Source: Labrenzia sp. 011 (GTDB lineage Bacteria > Pseudomonadota > Alphaproteobacteria > Rhizobiales > Stappiaceae). From it: a stretch of DNA of 64,000 nt. Shown here piece after piece: positions 1-8,841 of the stretch (positions are counted from its first letter, which is position 1; every line of letters starts with the position of its first letter). Made by a program: the position numbers and the translations under genes. The DNA lies in the NCBI RefSeq assembly GCF_003075075.1, contig NZ_QCYM01000004.1, positions 62,001 to 126,000 on the forward strand. The letters are read 5' to 3'. The notes beneath the pieces were generated by a model. That model worked only from the letters and a program-made list of their open reading frames with translations. It ran no database searches and was not told where the DNA came from.

Positions 1-592
1 GCCAGCCGAAGCGGGAGCCGGGGCCATAGACGCTGATTTTCGGGCCGTTGGTCAGGACAATGAGGGCCTTGCCTGCACCGGTTGCCTGTGTCCTGAGGCT
101 GTCGATGGCAGCTGCCATTTCCGCATCCAGCCTCGCGGCCTCCTCCGTCTTGTCGAAGAGTTGACCATATGCGGCCAGCCGGGCCCGGGCCTGATCCAGA
201 AGACCGTCGCCCCAGATGGTCACGTCGATGGTCGGTGCCAGGGCGGAAAGCGCCTCGACCTGGGACGAAGAACGGCCGCCGGCAATGATCAGATCTGGCT
301 GCAGGGCGTTGAGGGCCTCGAAATCCGGTTCGAAGAGGGTTCCGATCGGTTCCGCGGATCTGGAGATGTCCTCAAGGTGATCGACATAGACATTTTGCGG
401 TGCTCCCGCGATGGCGACGCCGAGCGCGTTGAGCGTGTCGATGGCCGCGATGTCGAACACCGCGATCTTCTCCGGGCTGGCGGGAACCTCTACCGGCCCC
501 TTGGCCGTTTCGATCGACACCGTGCCTGCCAGGGCCTGGGTGCCAAGCACCATTGCAGCCGCCAGAGCGGCGAGGGAAGGAATGCTGCGCAT
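1..592 (-). CDS. Siderophore/iron ABC transporter substrate-binding protein (partial, 3' end outside window)
   Basis: A reading frame on the minus strand starts with ATG at 590-592 and runs off the left edge after 197 codons without a stop. The first 22 or so residues (MRSIPSLAALAAAMVLGTQA) form a signal peptide. The mature part has the layout of TroA/FecB-fold binding proteins: a strand 'EKIAVFDIAAIDTLNALGV', then 'PDLIIAGGRSSS', and 'GSRFGW' at the truncated end, as in siderophore-binding proteins of the YclQ/VctP type. It would deliver ferric siderophore to an ABC permease encoded beyond the window. The exact ligand is an inference. Confidence 0.75.
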   Translation of the reverse strand, partial: MRSIPSLAALAAAMVLGTQALAGTVSIETAKGPVEVPASPEKIAVFDIAAIDTLNALGVAIAGAPQNVYVDHLEDISRSAEPIGTLFEPDFEALNALQPDLIIAGGRSSSQVEALSALAPTIDVTIWGDGLLDQARARLAAYGQLFDKTEEAARLDAEMAAAIDSLRTQATGAGKALIVLTNGPKISVYGPGSRFGW

Positions 593-722
593 CGTCCGTC
601 TCCGAATATGGACGCCTGGCTGTTCCCGAAAGATGGCTGAGCGTGAAAAAGCGAGATTGCCGCAAGGCCTTGTGATCGAAGTGCTCACGGCCTGTCCGTC
701 ATGCCAAATGCGGTCCGGGAAT

Positions 723-1367
723 TCAAGCTCCCCGGCTTGTGATTGTCGTCTCCAGGCGCGAAAGATATGCCTTTACGCCCGCAACAAGGAACGCGCGGAT
801 CGCCCCGACCAGGGCAGGGTTCGATTCTTCCGCCGCCATTGCCTCCATGGCGTCGACGGACGTGGTGAACATCAGCCCGATCAGCACAGGTGCCTGCAGC
901 ATTTCCCGGTCGATCTGCGGTGTGGTTGCCAACAGCAGGCCGATCAGTCTGGAAATGCCCGGGGCCGTGTAGTCCTGGGCTCTGGTCAGTACGGCTTCCT
1001 GTTCGGAGGAGGCACGCTGGATGAGATAGATGAATGGGTCACGCCGACCCGTTCGGGGATCGAAGCCGAGATTGACCAGGGCGTCGAAATAGGCGCCGGT
1101 CAGTTCGGCGATATCGGGTGCCGTGGTGTTGTTACGTGCGGTGACCGCGTTCAGGCGCTCCAGCAGCTCGGCATCAAGTTGCAGAAACCGGCGTTTCAGG
1201 ATTTCGAGCAGGAGTTCCGTCTTGCTGCCGAAATAATAGTTCACCGCGGCGACATTCGCCTCCGAAGCATCGGTGATTTCGCGCACGGACGTTGCCGCGA
1301 TCCCCTTTTCGGCCATCAGCCGTTCTGCATTGGAAAGCAAGCGCTGGCGTGTGGATTCCGATTCCAT
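723..1367 (-). CDS. TetR/AcrR family transcriptional regulator
   Basis: A 214-residue protein with an N-terminal TetR helix-turn-helix within roughly residues 5-55, including the typical 'AAVNYYFGSKTELL' recognition and linker segment. The C-terminal ligand domain is not assignable by eye. I chose the ATG at 1365-1367 because AGGAGAGG lies just upstream; an in-frame ATG 18 bases earlier lacks such a site. The stop lies 130 bp upstream of the co-directional iron-binding protein gene, so control of that gene is possible but unproven. A 9-base direct repeat lies in its own leader. Confidence 0.85.
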   Translation of the reverse strand: MESESTRQRLLSNAERLMAEKGIAATSVREITDASEANVAAVNYYFGSKTELLLEILKRRFLQLDAELLERLNAVTARNNTTAPDIAELTGAYFDALVNLGFDPRTGRRDPFIYLIQRASSEQEAVLTRAQDYTAPGISRLIGLLLATTPQIDREMLQAPVLIGLMFTTSVDAMEAMAAEESNPALVGAIRAFLVAGVKAYLSRLETTITSRGA

Positions 1368-1377
1368 GACCTCTCCT

Positions 1378-1408
1378 CGGTTCATGAAAACGATGTAGAC
1401 GGTTCATG
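1378..1408. promoter_or_regulatory. Direct repeat in the TetR gene leader (candidate operator)
   Basis: The 9-mer CGGTTCATG occurs at 1378-1386 and again at 1400-1408, starts 22 bp apart, or about two helical turns. The pair sits immediately upstream of the ribosome binding site of the TetR gene, so it may be an autoregulatory operator. TetR sites are usually inverted repeats, which lowers confidence. Confidence 0.25.
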
Positions 1409-1518
1409 CCGCAAATTCAAACGCCGTTTGACTTCTGCGCGGGGGCCCGGGCCAATTGCCACGGCAGCGGGACGGGTTCGCCGGTTCCGGTTTCGCTGAT
1501 CGGAACCCGATCCCGCTG

Positions 1519-2415
1519 TCAGTCTGTTGCGGTCCCGGCTTCATCCGGGGCATAATTGGCAAGGCACCAGGCCCAGACTGCGTCGACGGTATCGCGCGGG
1601 TGCGGCGAGCGTTTCCGCACGAGGTAGAAATCCGAACCGACCTCGAACCCGGCCGGGCAGACCTTGATCAGTCGTCCCGTATCCAGATCCGCCTGCACGA
1701 AGGCCTGACAGGCAATCGCAATTCCCTGACCCGCAAGAGCGGCATCGAGCGCAAGTGATGTCTGGTTGAAAACAGCCCCGGGCAGTTTCCCGCCCGTGCC
1801 GAAAAACTTTGGCCAGTGATTGTCGGCATCGTGAAGCAGCGGCAGGCTCCTGATCTGCGCGCGGGTCACGGGCAGGCCGACGTCTTTCAGCAGATGCGGG
1901 CTGGCCACAAGAACGAGGTCCTGACGGAACAGCAAATGGGTCTCGAGAGAGGCGGGGAACGGCGGCCGTGTCTGACGCACCGCGATGTCGACCTGTTCAC
2001 GGTCAAAGTCGGAGACGGTCACTGTTGCGACGGTGCGCAATTCCACTCCGGGCAGCGCCGTCTGGAGCCCGGAGAGACGCGGGATCAGCAATTTCGTCGC
2101 AAATGTCGGCGTGACACTGATCGTCAGGGTTTCGGCGCGGCCATGAAGCTGTGCTGTTGCCTTGTTCAGGGTGTCGAATGCGCGGGTGACTTCGGAAAGA
2201 TAGGCAGCGCCCCGGGCGGTCAGTGCAACTCCGCGGGGCAATCGCTGGAACAATGAAATGCCCAGATGGTCCTCCAGCAGCCGTACCTGCTGGGCAACCG
2301 CTCCCTGGGTGACGCCAAGCTCTTCGGATGCCTTGCGGAAATTCAGTTGTCGCCCGGCCACTTCGAAGGCGCGCAAGGCGTTGAGTGGTGGCAATGACCT
2401 GCGAGAGTCCGGCAT
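1519..2415 (-). CDS. LysR family transcriptional regulator, GcvA-like
   Basis: A 298-residue LysR-type regulator. The N-terminal winged helix-turn-helix ('LPPLNALRAFEVAGRQLNF' then 'GVTQGAVAQQVRLLE', about residues 9-48) is of the GcvA/AmpR subtype, and the rest is a periplasmic-binding-like effector domain. It is transcribed divergently from the Fsr-like efflux gene at 2640, and the 224-bp gap carries a palindrome next to its own start. Control of itself and of the divergent gene is the usual arrangement for the family and is inferred here. The effector is unknown. Confidence 0.88.
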   Translation of the reverse strand: MPDSRRSLPPLNALRAFEVAGRQLNFRKASEELGVTQGAVAQQVRLLEDHLGISLFQRLPRGVALTARGAAYLSEVTRAFDTLNKATAQLHGRAETLTISVTPTFATKLLIPRLSGLQTALPGVELRTVATVTVSDFDREQVDIAVRQTRPPFPASLETHLLFRQDLVLVASPHLLKDVGLPVTRAQIRSLPLLHDADNHWPKFFGTGGKLPGAVFNQTSLALDAALAGQGIAIACQAFVQADLDTGRLIKVCPAGFEVGSDFYLVRKRSPHPRDTVDAVWAWCLANYAPDEAGTATD

Positions 2416-2423
2416 GTCTATCC

Positions 2424-2438
2424 TGTAGATTTTCTACA
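2424..2438. promoter_or_regulatory. Palindrome upstream of the LysR gene (candidate LysR box)
   Basis: TGTAGA-TTT-TCTACA is a perfect 6-bp inverted repeat with a 3-nt spacer, 9 bp upstream of the LysR start and inside the divergent intergenic region. It contains the T-N11-A pattern of LysR binding sites. Confidence 0.45.
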
Positions 2439-2639
2439 CTATAGCAGGTTTCCTTCTGGCGAGAAACAAACCTGCGAATAGGCCATTATGCCGCTCAAGC
2501 CGCTCTGGCGGCATCCCCACGAAAACGAACCACCGCTGGCCCGCTTTCCCTCTGAACTGGCAGTAACCGGGCCGGAGATGTCGCTTCGCCCCTACTCCGG
2601 TAGCGGATCGGCCATATCGGGACAACACCGGGAATTTCA

Positions 2640-3836
2640 ATGACGACACACCGAGAAATACTGATGCCAACGTCATATTCGGTCATTCTGGCCGTTAGCG
2701 GCACTCACCTCATCAACGACCTGATCCAGTTCCTGCTGCCGGCACTCTACCCGGTCCTGAAGACACAATATGCGCTCACCTATTTTCAGCTGGGCCTGCT
2801 CACGCTGGCCCAGCAGATCACAGCCTGCATCCTGCAGCCGGTCATGGGGCTTTACGGCGATCTGAAGCCGAAGCCCTATGCGCTTGCTGTTTCGATGACA
2901 GTGGTGGCCGTGGGCGTGGTGATGCTGGCGACCGCTGGTTCGTTTGTCTTCCTGCTCCTGGCGGCCACCGTTCTGGGTATCGGCTCGGCCCTTTTCCACC
3001 CGGAAGCTTCGCGCGTGTGCCGCATGGCCTCCGGCGGCAGGCTCGGATTCGCCCAGTCCAGCTTCCAGGTCGGCGGCAATACGGGAACAGCTCTCGGGCC
3101 TCTTGCCGCAGCCCTGTTCGTTTTGCCCCTCGGGCAGATCAGCACCGTCTGGTTCGGTCTGCTTGCCGTCGCCGCGGTCATGATCCTGATCCGGGTCGCA
3201 GGGTGGTTCACCAATCACCAGCGAATGATGCAATCAGCCGGGGCGCAGCGGAAATGGACCTCGCAACTGCCAAGGAAGCGCCTGATTCTCTCGTTTGCAG
3301 TCATCGGTGCCCTCCTCTTGAGCAAATTCGTCTACATCGAGACGTTCAAGAGCTACTATGCCTTTTACCTCATTGACCGGTTCGGACTGTCGATCTCGGA
3401 GGCGCAGACAGTCCTGTTCCTTTTCCTTGGTGCGCTCGCGGTCGGCACCTTTTTCGGTGGCCCGGTCGGAGACCGCGTCGGCCGCAGGAAGGTCATCTGG
3501 GGGTCTATCGTGGGCGCGTTGCCTTTCGCGCTTGTCCTGCCCCACGCCAGCCTGTGGGGCGTCATTGTTCTCAGCATCGTCGTGGGACTGATCCTGTCTT
3601 CCGCCTTCTCGGCCATCGTCGTCTATGCACAGGAGCTGCTGCCGCAAAAAGTCGGCATGGTCGCCGGTTTCGTCTTCGGGTTCGCGTTCGGAGTAGGCGC
3701 GCTCGGGGCGGCGGCACTGGGGGCCCTCGCCGACCAGATCGGAATGCAGCAGGTGTTCACTTACCTGTCCGCCATTTTGTTCCTTGGCTTTCTGACGGCC
3801 TTGCTGCCTGACATTGACCGGGATTTGAACGCCTAG
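2640..3836 (+). CDS. MFS transporter, fosmidomycin-resistance (Fsr) family
   Basis: A 398-residue integral membrane protein with about 12 hydrophobic segments. The N-terminal half ('GTHLINDLIQFLLPALYPVL', 'YFQLGLLTL', 'ILQPVMGLYGD') and 'FHPEASRVCRMAS' match the Fsr family of major facilitator efflux pumps. The second half contains the MFS loop motif 'GGPVGDRVGRRKV'. It would export a small toxic compound by proton antiport; fosmidomycin is the namesake substrate and not a proven one here. An alternative ATG at 2664 would shorten it by 8 residues. The divergent LysR gene is its likely regulator. Confidence 0.85.
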   Translation: MTTHREILMPTSYSVILAVSGTHLINDLIQFLLPALYPVLKTQYALTYFQLGLLTLAQQITACILQPVMGLYGDLKPKPYALAVSMTVVAVGVVMLATAGSFVFLLLAATVLGIGSALFHPEASRVCRMASGGRLGFAQSSFQVGGNTGTALGPLAAALFVLPLGQISTVWFGLLAVAAVMILIRVAGWFTNHQRMMQSAGAQRKWTSQLPRKRLILSFAVIGALLLSKFVYIETFKSYYAFYLIDRFGLSISEAQTVLFLFLGALAVGTFFGGPVGDRVGRRKVIWGSIVGALPFALVLPHASLWGVIVLSIVVGLILSSAFSAIVVYAQELLPQKVGMVAGFVFGFAFGVGALGAAALGALADQIGMQQVFTYLSAILFLGFLTALLPDIDRDLNA

Positions 3837-4032
3837 AACAAACGGCCCGGGTCGAGGCGGATCGGTCTCCATCACCAGAGGAAAGCGCAGCCGCTGGTTC
3901 GGGCAACGCGGGTTTCTGCGGCTTTGCGTAAAGCAGCTTGCAGGAGGGCAGGCTGGCGTCTGCCCCTGGCCGGCGGCCTGTTTCTTCTTTGCTTTCCGTC
4001 GCATTCGACAGCACATGGTCGGTGGCCGTTAA

Positions 4033-4073
4033 CGGAAATTGCAATTGCGAATGATTTGCAGTTGCAATTTCCG
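4033..4073. promoter_or_regulatory. Nested palindrome upstream of sitA (candidate Mur/Fur-family site 1)
   Basis: CGGAAATTGCAA (4033-4044) and TTGCAATTTCCG (4062-4073) form a perfect 12-bp inverted repeat with a 17-nt spacer. Inside it, TGCGAATGATTTGCA (4046-4060) is a 7-1-7 palindrome with a single mismatch. AT-rich TGCAAAT/ATTTGCA half-sites are typical of Fur-family metalloregulators. In rhizobia the manganese-responsive member Mur represses sitABCD, so manganese repression of the operon is a reasonable inference. Confidence 0.6.
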
Positions 4074-4090
4074 CGGCGGTGGTTATTGAT

Positions 4091-4109
4091 ATTGCGAAGC
4101 ACTCGCAAT
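4091..4109. promoter_or_regulatory. Second palindrome upstream of sitA (candidate Mur/Fur-family site 2)
   Basis: ATTGCGA (4091-4097) and TCGCAAT (4103-4109) form a perfect 7-bp inverted repeat with a 5-nt spacer, 64 bp upstream of the sitA ATG. It shares the TTGC core with site 1. Two separate sites upstream of sitA are also described for Mur in rhizobia. Confidence 0.45.
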
Positions 4110-4172
4110 TAATTGACTTTCCTGCGGGTGGCGGACGGATGTTCAGACCGGTGAAGCGGAAAGGAAGTTTTC

Positions 4173-5081
4173 ATGACTTTGACCATGATAAAGCGTTTGT
4201 TGGGGGCTGCGGCCGTGACCGCAATGACGGCCGGTTCCACTTTTGCCGACGAGGACCGGATGAAGGTGGTGACCACTTTCACGGTGCTGGCGGACATGGC
4301 GCAGCACGTGGCCGGCGATGCGGCCGATGTGGTCTCGGTCACCAAACCGGGCGCGGAAATTCACGGCTATGAACCGACACCGCAGGACATCGTGCGGGCG
4401 CAGGATGCGGATCTCATTCTGTGGAACGGCATGAATCTGGAGCTCTGGTTCGAGCAGTTCCTCAGCAATCTCGACGATACACCCTCGGTGACCCTGACCG
4501 AAGGCATTGATCCGATCTCCATCGCCGCTGGTGCCTATGAGGGTAAACCCAACCCGCACGCCTGGATGGGGCTGGACAACGCGCTGGTCTATATCGACAA
4601 TATCCTTGAGGCTTTTGTCGAACAGGATCCGGAGAATGCGGCGACCTATGTCGCGAACGCCTCGGCCTACAAGGACGAACTGCGGGCCACGCTGGAACCG
4701 CTGCGCCAGAAGATCGCGGCGATTCCCGAGGAGCAGCGCTGGCTGGTGACCTGCGAAGGCGCGTTCAGCTATCTGGCGCGTGACTTCGGCATGAAGGAGC
4801 TTTACCTGTGGCCGATGAATGCCGACCAGATGGGCACGCCACAGCAGGTGCGCCGGGTGATCGACGGAGTGAAGGACAACGATATTCCCGTGGTCTTCTG
4901 CGAGAGCACTGTCAATACGGCTCCGGCCGAGCAGGTCGCGCGGGAGACGGGCGCGCACTACGGGGGCGTGCTGTACGTGGACAGCCTGTCCGAGCCGGAC
5001 GGTCCCGTGCCCAGCTATCTCGATCTGCTCAAGGTCACGTCACAGACGGTTGCGGACGGGCTCAAGGCCGGCATGAACTAG
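4173..5081 (+). CDS. sitA: Manganese/iron ABC transporter substrate-binding protein SitA
   Basis: A 302-residue periplasmic metal-binding protein of the cluster A-I (TroA/PsaA/SitA) family. A signal peptide ends near 'TAGSTFA'. Metal ligands typical of the family are visible: His in 'GAEIHGYEP', His in 'NPHAWMG', Glu in 'VVFCESTV', and Asp in 'LYVDSLSE'. It is the first gene of sitABCD and sits behind Mur-like palindromes. The composition of the operon favours manganese with possible ferrous iron; zinc is less likely because a long His-rich loop is absent. The ATG at 4173 follows GGAAAG closely. Confidence 0.93.
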   Translation: MTLTMIKRLLGAAAVTAMTAGSTFADEDRMKVVTTFTVLADMAQHVAGDAADVVSVTKPGAEIHGYEPTPQDIVRAQDADLILWNGMNLELWFEQFLSNLDDTPSVTLTEGIDPISIAAGAYEGKPNPHAWMGLDNALVYIDNILEAFVEQDPENAATYVANASAYKDELRATLEPLRQKIAAIPEEQRWLVTCEGAFSYLARDFGMKELYLWPMNADQMGTPQQVRRVIDGVKDNDIPVVFCESTVNTAPAEQVARETGAHYGGVLYVDSLSEPDGPVPSYLDLLKVTSQTVADGLKAGMN

Positions 5082-5104
5082 ACGCCCTTTTCGTGAAGGG
5101 GGCT

Positions 5105-5128
5105 GGCCGGGCGGATCGCTGCCCGACC
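5105..5128 (+). other. Stem-loop between sitA and sitB
   Basis: CGGGC (5108-5112) pairs with GCCCG (5121-5125), and GG (5105-5106) with CC (5127-5128) across a mismatch, around an 8-nt loop. No T-run follows. It lies in the 93-bp gap after the binding-protein gene, where a stem-loop can stabilise the upstream message or attenuate downstream transcription. Confidence 0.35.
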
Positions 5129-5174
5129 GGATCTTACCGTTTCCGATGCCGGCCCTTCCGGTAGAAAGTTCAAG

Positions 5175-6077
5175 ATGAAACACGAAATCGAGATGACAAG
5201 TCCAGGTTTGCCGGGGGGGCGCGATTCAGGGGCGGGAATAAAGGCGCAGGACGTTACCGTCACCTACCGCAACGGCCACACGGCCTTGCGGAATGCCTCC
5301 TTCGAGATCCCGCGCGGCACCGTCACCGCCCTGGTCGGTGTGAACGGGTCGGGCAAGTCGACGCTGTTCAAGGCCATCATGGGGTTTGTTCAGGTCGCCA
5401 GGGGAGACATCCGCCTGCTCGGTCTCAGCGTGAAACAGGCGCTGAAGCAGAATCTCGTCGCCTATGTTCCACAGTCGGAAGAGGTGGACTGGTCCTTTCC
5501 CGTGCTGGTCGAGGACGTGGTGATGATGGGCCGCTACGGGCATATGGGCTTTCTGCGCCGCCCGTCGCAGGCGGATCGCGATGCGGTGGAGATCGCGCTG
5601 GGGCGCGTCAACATGCAGGACTATCGCCATCGCCAGATCGGCGAGCTGTCCGGCGGCCAGAAGAAACGCGTCTTTCTGGCCCGTGCGCTGGCACAGGACG
5701 GGCAGGTCATTCTGCTCGACGAGCCATTCACCGGGGTCGACGTGAAGACCGAGGAACAGATCATCGCGCTTTTGCGCGAGCTGCGCGACGAGGGCCGGGT
5801 GATGCTCGTTTCGACCCACAATCTGGGCACGGTGCCGGAGTTCTGCGACCGGACCGTTCTGGTGAAGGGGACGGTGCTGGCCTACGGCCCGACGGAGACG
5901 ACATTTACCCACGCAAATCTCGAAGCGGCCTTTGGCGGCGTACTGCGACACTTCACGCTTGGCGGTACCGATCTGCATGACGACGACGATGCCCGGAAAC
6001 TGTCGATCCTGTCCGACGACGAACGGCCCTTTGTGCAGTACGGTGACAAGATCAAGGTGGTGGAGGAGCAGAAATGA
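5175..6077 (+). CDS. sitB: Manganese/iron ABC transporter ATP-binding protein SitB
   Basis: A 300-residue ABC ATPase with Walker A 'GVNGSGKST', the family-typical '[13 protein letters not shown]', signature '[15 protein letters not shown]', Walker B 'VILLDEPF' and the switch His in 'VSTHNLGT'. It energises import through SitC and SitD. The last codons overlap the sitC start (ATGATGA), indicating translational coupling. A C-terminal extension of about 50 residues after the ATPase core is common in this subfamily. Confidence 0.95.
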   Translation: MKHEIEMTSPGLPGGRDSGAGIKAQDVTVTYRNGHTALRNASFEIPRGTVTALVGVNGSGKSTLFKAIMGFVQVARGDIRLLGLSVKQALKQNLVAYVPQSEEVDWSFPVLVEDVVMMGRYGHMGFLRRPSQADRDAVEIALGRVNMQDYRHRQIGELSGGQKKRVFLARALAQDGQVILLDEPFTGVDVKTEEQIIALLRELRDEGRVMLVSTHNLGTVPEFCDRTVLVKGTVLAYGPTETTFTHANLEAAFGGVLRHFTLGGTDLHDDDDARKLSILSDDERPFVQYGDKIKVVEEQK

Positions 6078-6937
6078 TGACGCTCCTGGAACCCTTCAGC
6101 TATGGTTACATGACCAACGCCATGTGGGTCTCGGCACTCGTCGGCGGGGTCTGTGCCTTTCTGTCTTCCTATCTCATGCTCAAGGGCTGGTCGCTGATCG
6201 GCGACGCGCTCTCGCATTCGGTCGTGCCGGGTGTGGCGGGGGCCTATATTCTCGGCCTGCCCTTTGCCCTGGGCGCCTTTATTTCCGGCGGGCTTGCGGC
6301 GGCGGCGATGCTGTTCCTGTCCGACCGCTCCGGCCTCAAGGTCGATGCGATCATCGGGATCATCTTCACCTCGTTCTTCGGACTGGGTCTCTTCATGGCC
6401 TCGGTCAACCCGATGTCGGTCTCGATCCAGACCATCACCATGGGCAATATCCTGGCGATCACCCCCGAGGATACGCTGCAACTGGCGATCATCGGCTTTG
6501 TCTCGCTGGTGATCCTGCTGCTGAAATGGAAGGACCTGATGGTGGTGTTCTTCGATGAAAACCACGCCCGCTCCATCGGGTTGCGGCCGGGATTGCTGAA
6601 GGCGGTTTTCTTCGTGCTGCTCTCGGCCTGCGTGGTGGCGGCAATGCAGACGGTGGGTGCCTTTCTTGTCATCGCAATGGTGGTGACACCGGGGGCGACG
6701 GCCTACCTTCTGTGCGACCGCTTCCCGCGGCTGATCCTCACCTCGGTGCTGATCGGCACGGTCACGAGCTTTCTGGGGGCCTATATCAGCTATTTCCTCG
6801 ACGGAGCGACGGGCGGGATCATCGTCGTGCTGCAAACGCTGATTTTCCTGGCGACCTTCATCCTGGCACCCAAACACGGACTTCTGGCAGCCCGGCGCAA
6901 GGCCGCACAGGCCCTTCAGACCGACGAGGTGACGTGA
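6074..6937 (+). CDS. sitC: Manganese/iron ABC transporter permease SitC
   Basis: A 287-residue inner-membrane permease of the ABC-3 metal family with about eight hydrophobic segments. Conserved stretches include '[20 protein letters not shown]' near residues 35-55 and '[19 protein letters not shown]' near 195-213. It overlaps sitB by 4 bp and sitD by 1 bp. With SitD it forms the transmembrane channel for the metal. Confidence 0.94.
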   Translation: MMTLLEPFSYGYMTNAMWVSALVGGVCAFLSSYLMLKGWSLIGDALSHSVVPGVAGAYILGLPFALGAFISGGLAAAAMLFLSDRSGLKVDAIIGIIFTSFFGLGLFMASVNPMSVSIQTITMGNILAITPEDTLQLAIIGFVSLVILLLKWKDLMVVFFDENHARSIGLRPGLLKAVFFVLLSACVVAAMQTVGAFLVIAMVVTPGATAYLLCDRFPRLILTSVLIGTVTSFLGAYISYFLDGATGGIIVVLQTLIFLATFILAPKHGLLAARRKAAQALQTDEVT

Positions 6938-7776
6938 TGATGGAGACCCTTCTCCTGCCGTTCCAGTTCAGCTTCATGCAGAATGCCTTCTGGATCGCGC
7001 TGATCGTTTCGGTGCCCACGGCCCTGCTGTCCTGTTTCCTCGTGCTCAAGGGCTGGGCCCTCATGGGTGACGCGGTCAGTCATGCGGTTCTGCCGGGAAT
7101 CGTGCTGGCCTATGTGCTTGGATTTCCGTTGATCATCGGAGCTTTCGGCGCCGGCATGGTGACTGCGCTTGCCACGGGATATCTGTCGGAAAACAGCCGG
7201 GTCAAGCAGGACACGGTCATGGGTGTCGTCTTCTCCGGCATGTTCGGGCTGGGGATCGTGATCTATGTCTCGATCCACACCAATATCCATCTCGATCATA
7301 TCCTGTTCGGCAACATGCTGGGCGTCGGAGCGGACGATCTGTGGACGGCGGGGCTGATCTCGGCCTTTGTCACCACGGCCCTGCTTCTGAAATGGAAGGA
7401 CCTGATGCTGCATGCCTTCGATCCCGCCCAGGCCCGCGCCTCCGGCTTGCCGGTGGGGCTTCTGCATTACGGGCTGCTGACGATCCTTTCTCTGACCATC
7501 GTGGCGACGCTGTCGGCGACCGGGCTGATCCTTGCCGTGGGCTTGCTGATTGCACCCGGCGCCATCGCGTTCCTGCTGGTGCGTAATTTCGGACGCATGC
7601 TGGTGGTTTCCGTCGCGGTCTGCATGATCTCGATGCTGGCGGGGGCGTATGCGAGCTTCTTCCTCGACAGTGCACCGGCGCCGACCGTAATTCTGATCCT
7701 GACGTCGTTCTTCATCATGGCGTTCCTGCGCAGAACGCTGCAGACGCGCAGGGCATCCGCGCTCGATCCCGCCTGA
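6937..7776 (+). CDS. sitD: Manganese/iron ABC transporter permease SitD
   Basis: A 279-residue ABC-3 family permease paralogous to SitC ('LVLKGWALMGDAVSHAVLPG', 'GLILAVGLLIAPGAIAFLL'). The frame stays open upstream inside sitC, but homology to SitC begins at the ATG at 6937, which shares its A with the sitC stop (TGATG), or at the ATG at 6940. It is the last gene of the operon. A hairpin without a T-run at 7927-7951 could mark the end of the transcript. Confidence 0.93.
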   Translation: MMETLLLPFQFSFMQNAFWIALIVSVPTALLSCFLVLKGWALMGDAVSHAVLPGIVLAYVLGFPLIIGAFGAGMVTALATGYLSENSRVKQDTVMGVVFSGMFGLGIVIYVSIHTNIHLDHILFGNMLGVGADDLWTAGLISAFVTTALLLKWKDLMLHAFDPAQARASGLPVGLLHYGLLTILSLTIVATLSATGLILAVGLLIAPGAIAFLLVRNFGRMLVVSVAVCMISMLAGAYASFFLDSAPAPTVILILTSFFIMAFLRRTLQTRRASALDPA

Positions 7777-7926
7777 GCGTCACGGCGCGCACTGGTGTGA
7801 GGCCAAACCGCCTTTGACACCGCCGTGGTGGTGGAAAGCCTCGTGGCAGGCGACCGGGCCTATGCCGACTACGCTCCGATTACGCTGCATCTTTCCGGTG
7901 GCGCTCTTGGCCCGTTGTGTGATCAG

Positions 7927-7951
7927 CGCCGGAAAAATCTAACTTCCGGCG
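7927..7951. terminator. Hairpin downstream of sitD
   Basis: CGCCGGAA (7927-7934) pairs perfectly with TTCCGGCG (7944-7951) around a 9-nt loop, 150 bp after the sitD stop. There is no poly-T, so factor-independent termination is uncertain. The 7777-8046 gap shows no other convincing feature. Confidence 0.35.
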
Positions 7952-8046
7952 ATCCGGGGCACGGTCTCAGAACAGACGTTTTGGGGGTCTCTCAGGACGG
8001 AATGGAATTGCTTTTGCTGGAGATGCTGCTGCCAAGAGCCGTTGGC

Positions 8047-8811
8047 CTAAGCTGAATGACGGTGATAGTTGAACTCATCAAAATCGGCCCGATAGATCTT
8101 CTCAACGTCACGGTAGAGCGTGTCGTTGTAGTAGCGGGATAATCGTGACTGTGCGCTGGTCACCTTGCCCGGCTCCGACTTTTCCAGATTATGGGGGCGG
8201 TCCAGCTGTAAATGCGTCGGAACACTCACACCGATTTTCTGTAAGAAATCCGGAAGGTCGTGGGAAAGGTTTTCCAATTTGGCGACATAGGAGAAGTTGT
8301 GAACCGGTTGGTAGAGCAGGTCGGTTTGCGGCCAGAAATGCCGGTCAAAGGAAATTCCGCCGCTGCCAAGAAAGTCGACGAATTTCGCAAACCCTTCTCG
8401 ACTCTCGTCACCAAAACCAGGAACCTTTTGAAAAAGAGCATCTTTGCCCGACCCGACCTTATCGAGAAACGCGGACAGTGCTCTCGTGTATGGATCACGG
8501 GTCACCAAAAAGGAATGATAGTTGCGAAGGTCGCGAAGCTCTGACAGCCGGAGACTGTGGGGCGTCGATATTCTGCGCTTCATTTCGATGGTGTTTGCGG
8601 CTTCGGGGTAGCCAGATATCTCTGAAAAAACCGCACAGACACTCGTGTTGCCAGATTTCTTTATCCGGTTGAAGCAAACTCGTATTTCCGGGAATATCGC
8701 GACGCAATCTGCGTTGTAGAAATTCTTATGGTTTATATCATTTCTTAAGATTAACTTCTTGGCTATTGCTTTTTTTAGTTTGTGTTTCTTAAGGCTGATA
8801 AGTTTTTTCAT
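8047..8811 (-). CDS. Sulfotransferase family protein (carbohydrate sulfotransferase type)
   Basis: A 254-residue cytosolic-type sulfotransferase that would move sulfate from PAPS onto a glycan or lipid. The 5'-phosphosulfate loop is 'KKSGNTSV' (51-58) and the 3'-phosphate motif is 'FLVTRDPYTRALSAF' (101-115). Further segments 'FDRHFWPQTDLLY' and 'FSYVAKLENL' are typical of the Sulfotransfer_2 family. The Lys-rich N-terminus (about 25 residues) and its promoter are clearly AT-richer than the surroundings, suggesting horizontal transfer. No neighbouring gene shows its acceptor. Confidence 0.8.
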   Translation of the reverse strand: MKKLISLKKHKLKKAIAKKLILRNDINHKNFYNADCVAIFPEIRVCFNRIKKSGNTSVCAVFSEISGYPEAANTIEMKRRISTPHSLRLSELRDLRNYHSFLVTRDPYTRALSAFLDKVGSGKDALFQKVPGFGDESREGFAKFVDFLGSGGISFDRHFWPQTDLLYQPVHNFSYVAKLENLSHDLPDFLQKIGVSVPTHLQLDRPHNLEKSEPGKVTSAQSRLSRYYNDTLYRDVEKIYRADFDEFNYHRHSA

Positions 8812-8841
8812 TGGTTCTATATTGATATTTCGAGCTGTTTA

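Larger units (their letters stand above)
3837..4172. other. Intergenic region between the efflux gene and sitA
   Basis: This 336-bp gap has no convincing coding sequence. Its left half is GC-rich and holds only a weak imperfect stem (3885-3894 with about 3917-3927) that could end the efflux transcript. The right half is markedly AT-richer and carries the two palindromic elements described separately at 4033-4073 and 4091-4109, so it is the sitA promoter region. Confidence 0.6.

Noticed and set aside
7825..8055. 76-codon frame that vaguely resembles the 'LVAGDRAY' part of IS5-type transposases
   Set aside because: The match is a handful of residues, no DDE motif or terminal repeats were seen, and the frame has no ribosome site. 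Not enough for an insertion-sequence relic.
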